Source: Acidimicrobiaceae bacterium
Lineage (GTDB): Bacteria > Actinomycetota > Acidimicrobiia > Acidimicrobiales > UBA10347
Direction of reading: 5' to 3'
NCBI GenBank assembly: GCA_003485885.1
Contig: DNHM01000480.1
Location: 1-5,455, forward strand
Length of the DNA stretch: 5,455 nucleotides
Below are positions 1 to 5,455 of the stretch, in pieces; the stretch's first letter is position 1, and every line of letters begins with the position of its first letter. A program made the translations under genes and the position numbers. Under the pieces are notes generated by a model. The model was given only the letters and a program-made list of their open reading frames with translations, made no database searches and was not told where the DNA came from.

Positions 1-183
1 CTGATAGAAGTCGCTGTACCAGAGTGCGCCATCTCGCCACCTCGGGCCTTCGCCGAAGTCAACACCGTCGACCAAAAGTGTGAAGATTGCGTCTTGCTGT
101 TGTTCTGTCACAACCGCCGACGGTACTCCTTGCTCACGAGCGGTCGCTGGTCCAGCTGTTGCCGTCACGTCATCAACAACCAC
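1..183 (-). CDS. SMP-30/gluconolactonase/LRE-like protein, 5' part only
   Basis: The minus strand reads open from the left edge back to a TGA at 265-267. The last residues in the window, VDGVDFGEGPRWRDGALWY and then SDFYQ, match the opening of the SMP-30/gluconolactonase/LRE beta-propeller family. Family members are metal-dependent lactonases or related hydrolases. The Glu of GEGPRW aligns with the first metal ligand of regucalcin (Glu18 in GESPVW). There is no upstream ATG. I chose GTG at 183 because a GAGGT (minus strand of 191-195) lies 8 bases before it; this gives 61 residues in the window. In-frame GTGs at 168 and 111 are alternatives, and 111 would put the Glu nearer its usual distance from the N-terminus. 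The other blades and catalytic residues are outside the window, so activity and substrate cannot be judged. The gene is divergent from the transporter operon, and a functional link is unproven. Confidence 0.8.
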   Translation of the reverse strand, partial: MVVDDVTATAGPATAREQGVPSAVVTEQQQDAIFTLLVDGVDFGEGPRWRDGALWYSDFYQ

Positions 184-190
184 TGCTGTA

Positions 191-195
191 ACCTC
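191..195 (-). promoter_or_regulatory. Probable ribosome binding site of the SMP-30-like gene
   Basis: GAGGT on the minus strand lies 7-8 bases upstream of the GTG at 183. It is the best-placed purine-rich site for any of the three candidate starts. An AAGGAG further inside the frame is about 14 bases from the GTG at 111, too far for ordinary use. Confidence 0.4.
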
Positions 196-320
196 GAAAC
201 TACACGGAAAACAACACGCCCTGCCAATACCGTTTACACCCCCGTGATAACGACAACCTTGTTCTCAAAACGTTTCATGTGCGTTCTGTTTGTCTCCTAC
301 AAACCGAAGCATGACGAATA

Positions 321-349
321 TTACCGCAGTGCAATTTCTAAGTTACGAT
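321..349 (+). promoter_or_regulatory. Possible promoter of the aap operon (weak match)
   Basis: TACGAT at 344-349 matches TATAAT at four of six positions. It is preceded, with a 17-base spacer, by TTACCG at 321-326, which matches TTGACA at only three positions. Transcription from here would start near 355-357 and give a leader of about 105 bases that contains the inverted repeats described separately. The match is weak and other placements are possible, for example TACAGT at 394-399. Confidence 0.2.
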
Positions 350-399
350 CGTTTCTGCTAAGGGACTCTGCACCAATTCGAGCCCGACTGGAGTACAGT

Positions 400-458
400 T
401 CCCTCCGACCACAAACCTGTGACTCTCGACACATGTCGACACGGGATATCCGGAGGGA
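400..458 (+). promoter_or_regulatory. Leader stem that could cover the aapJ Shine-Dalgarno site
   Basis: TCCCTCCG at 400-407 is a perfect reverse complement of CGGAGGGA at 451-458. The latter contains the aapJ ribosome binding site GGAGGG (452-457), which sits 4 bases before the ATG at 462. The 43-base loop holds a second inverted repeat, TCGACA-CA-TGTCGA (426-439). If the leader RNA folds this way, ribosome access to the binding protein gene would be blocked until the stem is opened. The complementarity is seen directly; the regulatory role is inferred. Confidence 0.4.
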
Positions 459-461
459 TAA

Positions 462-1619
462 ATGAACAACAAGAGCAAGCTTTCACAGCTTCTTGCGCTC
501 GTGTTCGCGTTCGCGCTCCTTGCCACCGCTTGCGGTAGCAGCAGCGACGGCGAAGGCGACACCGCAACCACAGGAGACGACACCGCTCAGGCGGACGACA
601 GCAGCGATGCTGCCGACGACGCTGACGATGCCGAAGACGACGTTGAACTGACACAGGGCGATGATCTTCTCGAGCAGATCCAGGCACGAGGCGAACTCAA
701 CTGCGGTGTTTCGACCGTATCAATCGGTTTTGCTGTTGCTGACTCAAACGGTATCTACCAGGGCTTCGACTCTGACTTCTGCCGTGCTACCGCCGCCGCC
801 ATCCTCGGCGACCAGGACGCATTGAACATCGTTCCTCTTACCGCTGCTGAGCGCTTTACCGCCGTTCAGACTGGCGAGGTTGACGTACTTCACCGCAACA
901 CCACCTGGACTCAGAGCCGCGACAGCGACGTCGGTATGGACTTCGGTCCAACGACCTACTTCGACGGCCAGCAGCTCATGGCTCGCGTGGGCGACGGCTT
1001 CTCGTCCAACAGCACCGTGGCCGACATTGATGGTGCGGTTGTCTGCACCAACGCAGGTACGACCACTGAGAAGAACATCGCAGAAGCGGCTGACCTACTT
1101 GGTATCGAAATCACGCTGAACACCTTCGAAGACTTCGACATCGTTACCCAGAACTTCATCGACGGTGGCTGTGACATCATCACTACTGATGGTTCAGGTC
1201 TCGTTGGTCGTAAGGCTGAGCAACAGCCAGCTGACCAAGAGTGGGCCATCTTCCCCGGTGCTCCAATTTCGAAGGAGCCCCTCGGCCCAACATATGGCCA
1301 GAACCAGTCACGCTTTGCTGACGCAGTCAACTGGACGGTCTTTGCCATGCTGATCGCCGACGAGTACGGCGTAAACCAGAGCAATGTTGACGACTTCGTG
1401 GGCGCCGACGGCGAACTCGGTCGCCTCCTTGGTGGCGACGGTGAAGTCCAGTCGGCAATGGGTCTCGCACCCGACGCCTTCTACCAGGTCATCAAGCAGG
1501 TCGGTAACTACAGCGACTTGTGGGCACGTCACCTGGCTCCACTCGGTCTGCAGCTCGAAGGCTCGGTCAATGACCTGTGGACCAATGGTGGTCTCATGTA
1601 CCCACCGCCAGCCCGCTAA
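462..1619 (+). CDS. aapJ: AapJ-like polar amino acid-binding lipoprotein of an ABC transporter
   Basis: This 385-residue solute-binding protein captures amino acids outside the cell and hands them to the AapQM permease. Residues 1-23 form a signal peptide (Lys near the N-terminus, hydrophobic 9-20) ending in LLATAC, so Cys24 should be lipidated and the mature protein membrane-anchored. Residues 28-68 are an acidic, Asp-rich linker. The folded domain starts near 69 and carries AapJ hallmarks: ARGELNCGVST (75-85), GFDSDFCRA (101-109), RNTTW (145-149), TYFDGQ (165-170), GTTTEKN (199-205), TTDGSGL (241-247), SKEPLGP (270-276), KQVGNY (345-350) and a C-terminal NGGLMYPPPAR. By analogy with HisJ, Arg153 should bind the ligand carboxylate and Asp243 its amino group. 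Cys81, 107, 194 and 237 could form disulfides. The ATG at 462 is supported by GGAGGG at 452-457. The family is clear. The exact substrate range (general L-amino acids or Glu/Gln/Asp/Asn, as in BztA) is not. Confidence 0.93.
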   Translation: MNNKSKLSQLLALVFAFALLATACGSSSDGEGDTATTGDDTAQADDSSDAADDADDAEDDVELTQGDDLLEQIQARGELNCGVSTVSIGFAVADSNGIYQGFDSDFCRATAAAILGDQDALNIVPLTAAERFTAVQTGEVDVLHRNTTWTQSRDSDVGMDFGPTTYFDGQQLMARVGDGFSSNSTVADIDGAVVCTNAGTTTEKNIAEAADLLGIEITLNTFEDFDIVTQNFIDGGCDIITTDGSGLVGRKAEQQPADQEWAIFPGAPISKEPLGPTYGQNQSRFADAVNWTVFAMLIADEYGVNQSNVDDFVGADGELGRLLGGDGEVQSAMGLAPDAFYQVIKQVGNYSDLWARHLAPLGLQLEGSVNDLWTNGGLMYPPPAR

Positions 1620-1660
1620 CTAACTGTTTACCAGCGTCTCGGATCGGGTAACCGGTTCGG

Positions 1661-1717
1661 GGCGGTGACTCGAGGGCTGAAGCCTGCCTGGCAAGTTTCA
1701 GCCCTCCTGCCACCGTC
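1661..1717 (+). repeat. Intercistronic stem-loop between aapJ and aapQ
   Basis: GAGGGCTGAA at 1672-1681 is a perfect 10-bp reverse complement of TTCAGCCCTC at 1697-1706. In RNA it extends by a G-U and a C-G pair to 12 pairs with an 11-base loop. Outside a 4x4 internal loop, GGCGGTG (1661-1667) pairs with CACCGTC (1711-1717) with one G-U. No T-run follows, so this is not a classical intrinsic terminator. Structures at this place in binding-protein transporter operons often stabilise the binding-protein mRNA or partly reduce downstream transcription, giving more binding protein than permease. That role is inferred here. Confidence 0.65.
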
Positions 1718-1732
1718 TGTAAGTAATTCCTT

Positions 1733-1739
1733 GGGGGGA
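1733..1739 (+). promoter_or_regulatory. Ribosome binding site deciding the aapQ GTG start
   Basis: GGGGGGA at 1733-1739 lies 7 bases before the GTG at 1747. The frame is closed upstream by a TAA at 1720-1722 and the first in-frame ATG comes only at residue 42, inside the first membrane segment. The GTG is therefore the natural start. Confidence 0.7.
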
Positions 1740-1746
1740 AGCACGG

Positions 1747-3324
1747 GTGACAGACACCGCAGAATCATCCTTGGCCGCCACAGCGGCTGCCAAACCACCG
1801 TTCTATCGAGACGCGACCGTCGTCAAATGGATCGTGCAGGTGGTGACACTCATCGCCGTTATCCTTGCCATGATCTTCCTGGTTGGCGAGGCTGGTGACA
1901 ACCTCAAAGCCAAGGGTATTAACACCGGTTTTGACTTCCTGAATGTCAACCCTGACTTCAGCATCGGCGACGGCATCGACAATGCTCCCGACACCGGTGG
2001 CCGAGCCCTCTGGGTTGGCATGGTCAATACGATCCGGCTCTCGGTTGCCGGGATCGCGCTGGCGACAATTCTGGGTGTGCTGATTGGTATCTCACGACTG
2101 TCCAGTAACTGGATCGTTGCCAAGGTGGCCAGCGCCTTCATCGAATACATGCGCAATATTCCGCTACTGGTCCATATCTTCTTGCTGTTCTTCACCCTGG
2201 GCCAACTCGGCGACTTCGGGCGCAACGTTGACCCCGTTACCGGGGAGCTTAGCCAAGGCCCCATTAACGGCTGGGTACATGTCTCCAACAAGGGCCTATC
2301 GATTCCGCGCGTACACATCGCCGACGGGTTCTATCAGTGGATGATCTTCATCCTTGCCGGTGCAATCGTCGGTCGATGGTTGATGAACAAGCGCAATGCG
2401 GTGCGCGACGCCACTGGCCACGAGACCTACCCGGTTCTTAACTTTGTCGGAGTTATCGCTTCCTTCGGGTTCATCGGCTGGTTCCTGCACCCCATCTTCG
2501 GCTGGGTTGGCGACGCTATCTTCGGCCCTCTTTCCCGGGCTATCCCCAACGTGCCCGAGGTCGCGCTGCAACTGATTCTGTCTGGTCTGGCCGTCATGGG
2601 CGCTGCCCTTTGGATCAAACGGTTCCTCGACAATCGTCGCACCCCGGCTGGCCTTGCCCAGCTGACCGACGATGACTGGTTCCGCATGATCTTTGCCGGG
2701 GTTAGCGCGGTACTCGCATCACTCGTCTTCCTGGTGATCTGGCCGGGTCTCGCCAGTTGGATAATTAACTCCTCCCGCGACTTCTTTGAAGTCGCCGCCG
2801 ACAAGTTCGGTGATGGCCGAGGTAACTGGCGCGAGGACTGGCCAATCGATGCTGCCCGCCCCGATATCGAGAAACGCGGCAACTTCGCCAACGTAGGTCC
2901 CGGCGGCCTCAACTTCAGCCAGGGATTTGCGGCGCTGTTCTTTGGTGTCGTGCTCTACACGTCGGCATTCATCGCCGAGATCGTCCGCGGCGGCATTCTG
3001 GCGGTGCCAAAGGGCCAAACCGAAGCCGCGCAAGCGATTGGCTTACGACGCTCAACCATGCTGCGCCGCATCATCTTGCCCCAAGCATTCCGGGTGAGTT
3101 TGCCACCACTAGGAAATCAATACCTGAACCTGACAAAGAACACATCGCTTGCGATTGCCGTCGGTTACAGCGATGTGGTGCAGGTAGGTCAAACGATCTT
3201 CAACCAGACGGGCAGATCGCTCGAGGTATTCATGATCTGGATGCTGTTCTATCTGGCCTGCTCTCTGACGATCAGTGTGGTCGTCAACTTCTTCAATGTT
3301 CGTCTCAAGATCGTAGAGCGCTGA
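1747..3324 (+). CDS. aapQ: AapQ-like amino acid ABC transporter permease, enlarged
   Basis: This 525-residue inner-membrane permease should pair with AapM to form the amino acid channel. Family signatures: N-terminal membrane segment at about 28-47, GFDFLN (61-66), the ALWVGMVNTIRLSV stretch (87-100), GISRLSSNWIVAKVASAFIE (114-133), RNIPLL (136-141), GFAALFFGVVLYTSAFIAEI (393-412), the EAA coupling loop at 426-445 (Glu426, Ala427, Ala428, Gly432, Leu444, Pro445) that contacts the ATPase, QYLNLTKN, and a C-terminal NVRLKIVER. From memory, typical AapQ proteins are about 400 residues. Most of the extra length lies between about 250 and 375, with predicted membrane segments near 272-292 and 312-340 and a Trp/Asp/Arg-rich soluble stretch at 342-380. 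Start is GTG with a strong SD. It is separated from aapJ by 127 bases and ends one base before aapM, so the two permeases are surely co-transcribed. The family is secure. The role of the insertion is unknown. Confidence 0.9.
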   Translation: MTDTAESSLAATAAAKPPFYRDATVVKWIVQVVTLIAVILAMIFLVGEAGDNLKAKGINTGFDFLNVNPDFSIGDGIDNAPDTGGRALWVGMVNTIRLSVAGIALATILGVLIGISRLSSNWIVAKVASAFIEYMRNIPLLVHIFLLFFTLGQLGDFGRNVDPVTGELSQGPINGWVHVSNKGLSIPRVHIADGFYQWMIFILAGAIVGRWLMNKRNAVRDATGHETYPVLNFVGVIASFGFIGWFLHPIFGWVGDAIFGPLSRAIPNVPEVALQLILSGLAVMGAALWIKRFLDNRRTPAGLAQLTDDDWFRMIFAGVSAVLASLVFLVIWPGLASWIINSSRDFFEVAADKFGDGRGNWREDWPIDAARPDIEKRGNFANVGPGGLNFSQGFAALFFGVVLYTSAFIAEIVRGGILAVPKGQTEAAQAIGLRRSTMLRRIILPQAFRVSLPPLGNQYLNLTKNTSLAIAVGYSDVVQVGQTIFNQTGRSLEVFMIWMLFYLACSLTISVVVNFFNVRLKIVER

Positions 3325-3325
3325 C

Positions 3326-5347
3326 ATGGTGATGGGAACAGAACGCCTCGACGAGGCGACAGCTGAGCTGCTAGCAAACGTCGCCGCCGAAGACGCGAAA
3401 CGACCAGATGAACCGAGCCTGCCGTTCGGAGAATGGGTCAAGAAGAACCTCTTCTCATCGATTCCGAATGCGTTCTTGACGGTCTTCTTCTCGCTGCTCA
3501 CGCTTTTCGCGTATCGCCAGATCTTGAACTTCGTCTTCAGCGAAGAACGTAGATGGGAGGGCGTCCGGGTCAACCTGCGAGGTCTGTTTACCTTCTCGTA
3601 TCCGGCTAGCCAATATCACCGTATATGGATCACCCTCGGCATCGTGCTGGTGCTCTCTGGTATGTCGATGGGGCTAATGAAGTCTATCGGACGAGGTTTC
3701 TCGATCAAGCGCATCAGCATGTGGTTCTATAGTGTTGGCCTGTCACTTGTGGTTGGCATCTTGCTTCGCGAACCCTCGGTGCTTAAGGATGCCGATGGTT
3801 TGGCTCGTTGGTCCTTCCCCGACGGCAGCCCAATCGCTCGATCTGAAACCGGGCTGCTTCTGATCAGAGACGACGAGGGTGTCTCACTCCTCGCTGAAGG
3901 CGAAAGCCCTCTGCTGCTGCGCGAATCGTTTGGTAGCGCCATGTCCGACCGTGGCTGGTGGTGGATCATCGCCGTGTTCGCACTCGGAATCGGGTCGGCG
4001 TTGTGGTTTGGCTTCGGCGACATGAAGCGACGAACAACCTTCATTCCGGCAATTCCGCTGACGTTTGGTTTCCTCGGGCTCTTCATCTCATCGGTGTGGT
4101 GGTACCAATGGGGCCACTATGGGCGAGACGACGCTGGCATTCTCATTTCTGAACCCGATCGGCTGGTCGCATCGACCACTCGCATCCCGTGGACCATTCT
4201 GTGGTTCGTGCTGGTGCTCGCCTATGTTGCCGGCCGAGCGCTTGTCAGGACAGAACGGGCAGGTCTGACTCGGGTTCTGATTGGCTTCTCTGCGCTGTTG
4301 ACACCCTTTGTCACCTACTTCGTCATCCTACGAGACCCTGACCTTGACTGGGCCCACGTCTGGTCGACCGACATCCCCATGGCCCTGGCCTTCATGGTCG
4401 GCGGTGGACTCATCATGTGGATACTCACCAACCCCGCAATTGGCGAACGAGGTCGACTGATCGCAACTGCGTTGATGGGTATAGCGGTCTTCAACTGGGT
4501 CGCGGCGTTCTTCGGTTGGTACGCCATGCTCCAGAAGGCTCGTATTAGCTTCCTGCTGCTCGCCTTGGCCGCCTTGGCTGCCCACAACTTCGCAGGCGAC
4601 GCTCGTCAACGGCTGCGGTCCGTCTGGGGCTGGATGGGCGCAATGGTCATCGTCCACTATCTGGCAACCATGATCAACACGGCCGAGACCGTTGCGGCTC
4701 CCGACCAGTTCGCTGGCGGCTTTGTCGTCACGATCTACATTGCGGTCTTCACGATGATCTTCTCGTTCCCGCTCGGTGTGATCCTGGCACTCGGACGCAC
4801 CTCGCGTATGCCGCTCTTTCGGGTGATGTCCACCATCTACATCGAAGTCGTGCGCGGTATCCCGTTCATCACCATCCTGTTCTTCTTTGCCGTGTTCGTC
4901 GAGTTCTTCCTGCCCGAAGGTATGGATCTCGCAGCCCTGGCATCGGCGGGTATTGCGTTCACACTCTTCTCGGCCGCATATCTGGCAGAGAACATTCGTG
5001 GTGGTTTGCAGGCCGTGCGCCAAGGTCAATACGAGGCCAGTGATGCACTTGGTCTTACGACAGTCCAACGAACCGGGTTCATCATCTTGCCCCAGGCACT
5101 TCGGGTCTCGATTCCACCCCTGGTCGGCGCAGTTATTGCCACCTTCAAGGAAACATCGCTGCTTTCCATTGTGGGTCTTACCGACTTCCTCCGTGTTGCT
5201 AACAGCAACATTCCCGGCCAAACCGAGTTCCTTGGCGTCAAGCGCGAGGGTCTACTTTTCATTTGCCTGATCTATTGGATCGGCTCTTACTCCATGTCCA
5301 AGTACAGCCAGCGCCTCGAGAAGCAACTCGGCGTCGGCGAACGATGA
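3326..5347 (+). CDS. aapM: AapM-like amino acid ABC transporter permease with a large extra membrane region
   Basis: This 673-residue protein is the second permease. The conserved N-terminus (GEWVKKNLFSSIPNAFLT, 35-52, and VNLRGLF, 82-88) and the transport core (about 460-673) match AapM: GGFVVTIYIAVFTMIFSFPLG (464-484), EVVRGIPFITILF (507-519), ENIRGGLQAVRQGQYEASDA (555-574), EAA loop 570-589 (Glu570, Ala571, Gly576, Leu588, Pro589), and the tail SMSKYSQRLEKQL. From memory, usual AapM proteins are about 385-430 residues. Here nearly 300 extra residues sit between the two parts, with membrane segments near 99-118, 130-147, 211-229, 239-259, 288-306, 315-334, 350-367, 377-397, 405-420 and 433-450. 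The short basic loops alternate as the positive-inside rule predicts, placing a 62-residue loop (148-209) outside. ATG 3326, GTG 3329 and ATG 3332 are all in frame. No strong SD is seen, so translation is probably coupled to aapQ, which ends one base upstream. Confidence 0.9.
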   Translation: MVMGTERLDEATAELLANVAAEDAKRPDEPSLPFGEWVKKNLFSSIPNAFLTVFFSLLTLFAYRQILNFVFSEERRWEGVRVNLRGLFTFSYPASQYHRIWITLGIVLVLSGMSMGLMKSIGRGFSIKRISMWFYSVGLSLVVGILLREPSVLKDADGLARWSFPDGSPIARSETGLLLIRDDEGVSLLAEGESPLLLRESFGSAMSDRGWWWIIAVFALGIGSALWFGFGDMKRRTTFIPAIPLTFGFLGLFISSVWWYQWGHYGRDDAGILISEPDRLVASTTRIPWTILWFVLVLAYVAGRALVRTERAGLTRVLIGFSALLTPFVTYFVILRDPDLDWAHVWSTDIPMALAFMVGGGLIMWILTNPAIGERGRLIATALMGIAVFNWVAAFFGWYAMLQKARISFLLLALAALAAHNFAGDARQRLRSVWGWMGAMVIVHYLATMINTAETVAAPDQFAGGFVVTIYIAVFTMIFSFPLGVILALGRTSRMPLFRVMSTIYIEVVRGIPFITILFFFAVFVEFFLPEGMDLAALASAGIAFTLFSAAYLAENIRGGLQAVRQGQYEASDALGLTTVQRTGFIILPQALRVSIPPLVGAVIATFKETSLLSIVGLTDFLRVANSNIPGQTEFLGVKREGLLFICLIYWIGSYSMSKYSQRLEKQLGVGER

Positions 5348-5350
5348 GGA
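5346..5350 (+). promoter_or_regulatory. Ribosome binding site of aapP inside the aapM stop
   Basis: GAGGA overlaps the aapM TGA stop (5345-5347) and lies 4 bases before the ATG at 5355. It supports that start over the in-frame ATG at 5412, which has no comparable site upstream. Confidence 0.55.
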
Positions 5351-5354
5351 AACC

Positions 5355-5455
5355 ATGACAAACGCAGATGCAACCATCGCCGTCAATTCAGAACTAGCTG
5401 CTCGCGATGACATGATCATCAGCGACGGTGTCGACAAATGGTACGGCGACTTTCA
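5355..5455 (+). CDS. aapP: AapP-like amino acid ABC transporter ATPase, 5' end only
   Basis: The window holds 33 codons and two bases of this gene. After a variable N-terminus (about residues 1-18), the sequence MIISDGVDKWYGDF (20-33) matches the opening of polar amino acid transporter ATPases. In these, the aromatic residue of KWYG (here Tyr30) is the A-loop residue that stacks on the adenine of ATP. The Walker A, Q-loop, signature and Walker B motifs lie beyond the right edge, so catalytic integrity cannot be judged. The start lies 7 bases after the aapM stop with GAGGA just upstream, so the gene continues the operon. As the fourth member it should supply ATP hydrolysis to the AapQM permease by docking on the two EAA loops. 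The identification rests on this short segment plus the operon order aapJ-aapQ-aapM. Confidence 0.85.
   Translation, partial: MTNADATIAVNSELAARDDMIISDGVDKWYGDF

Larger units (their letters stand above)
184..461. other. Divergent intergenic region between the SMP-30-like gene and the aap operon
   Basis: This 278-base spacer must hold the promoters of both divergent units. It is more AT-rich in the middle (about 240-350) than the flanking genes. I saw no credible gene in it: the + frame crossing it (94-465) has an atypical Arg/Ser/Cys-rich product and lies antisense to the SMP-30-like coding region. It holds three 8-base palindromes (268-275 AAACGTTT, 345-352 ACGATCGT, 444-451 GGATATCC), a TCGACA inverted repeat at 426-439, and a sequence complementary to the aapJ Shine-Dalgarno site at 400-407. 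Confidence 0.7.

Noticed and set aside
94..465. A 123-residue open frame on the + strand in front of aapJ
   Set aside because: It lies antisense to the SMP-30-like coding region at its start and runs through the divergent spacer. Its product is rich in Arg, Ser, Cys and Thr with no recognisable motif, and no good ribosome site precedes it.
338..687. Two overlapping minus-strand frames over the aapJ start
   Set aside because: They are antisense to the signal peptide and acidic linker of aapJ. Their Arg/Cys/Leu-rich composition mirrors the Asp/Ala codons of the real gene.
1650..1657. AACCGGTT palindrome after aapJ
   Set aside because: It is an isolated 8-base palindrome with no symmetrical extension and no fitting neighbour motif, so chance is a sufficient explanation.
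1672..1720. Rho-independent terminator after aapJ
   Set aside because: The stem is strong, but it is followed by TGTAAGTAATTCC with no T-run, and the operon continues directly into aapQ.
3680..4705. Gene fusion or misassembly explaining the long aapM
   Set aside because: The frame is open throughout, codon use looks even, membrane segments alternate sensibly with the positive-inside rule, and both family ends are intact. I saw no independent domain boundary such as a second start with an SD.
4328..5221. A 297-residue open frame on the minus strand inside aapM
   Set aside because: The product is dominated by Asp, Glu, Arg, Gly and His runs, typical of the reverse complement of a hydrophobic membrane protein gene. 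The + strand frame has clear AapM motifs.

Overview
The window covers most of a polar amino acid ABC transporter operon of the Aap/Bzt type (general L-amino acid, or glutamate/glutamine/aspartate/asparagine uptake), read on the + strand. The order is the classical one: binding protein (462-1619), first permease (1747-3324), second permease (3326-5347), then the start of the ATPase (from 5355), which runs off the right edge. On the left, reading away on the minus strand, is the 5' end of an SMP-30/gluconolactonase/LRE-like gene (1-183) that runs off the left edge. The two transcription units are divergent and share a 278-base spacer (184-461).

The organism is probably an actinobacterium, and a marine or freshwater Acidimicrobiia-like lineage would fit. 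This is an inference. The supporting signs are moderately high GC, GTG starts, strong GGAGG-type Shine-Dalgarno sites, and above all a binding protein made as a lipoprotein with a lipobox and a long acidic linker, as expected without a classical periplasm. Proteobacterial AapJ proteins are normally soluble and periplasmic. No marker gene in the window settles the taxonomy.

Layout: 1-183, partial SMP-30-like gene (minus). 184-461, divergent spacer with a possible promoter, several short palindromes and an 8-bp stem that would cover the Shine-Dalgarno site of the binding protein gene. 462-1619, AapJ-like binding lipoprotein. 1620-1746, spacer with a long two-part stem-loop and the SD site of the next gene. 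1747-3324, AapQ-like permease. 3326-5347, AapM-like permease, one base after the previous stop. 5355-5455, start of the AapP-like ATPase.

The lipoprotein would capture amino acids outside the membrane and deliver them to an AapQ/AapM permease pair powered by an AapP dimer. The most unusual aspect is size. Both permeases keep the conserved family ends and EAA loops but carry large extra membrane regions: roughly 125 residues in AapQ, and nearly 300 in AapM between its conserved N-terminus and its transport core. I saw no mobile element, CRISPR array, tRNA or rRNA. The window looks like a well-known transporter family with unusual permease architecture and possible RNA-level control, not a wholly new system.
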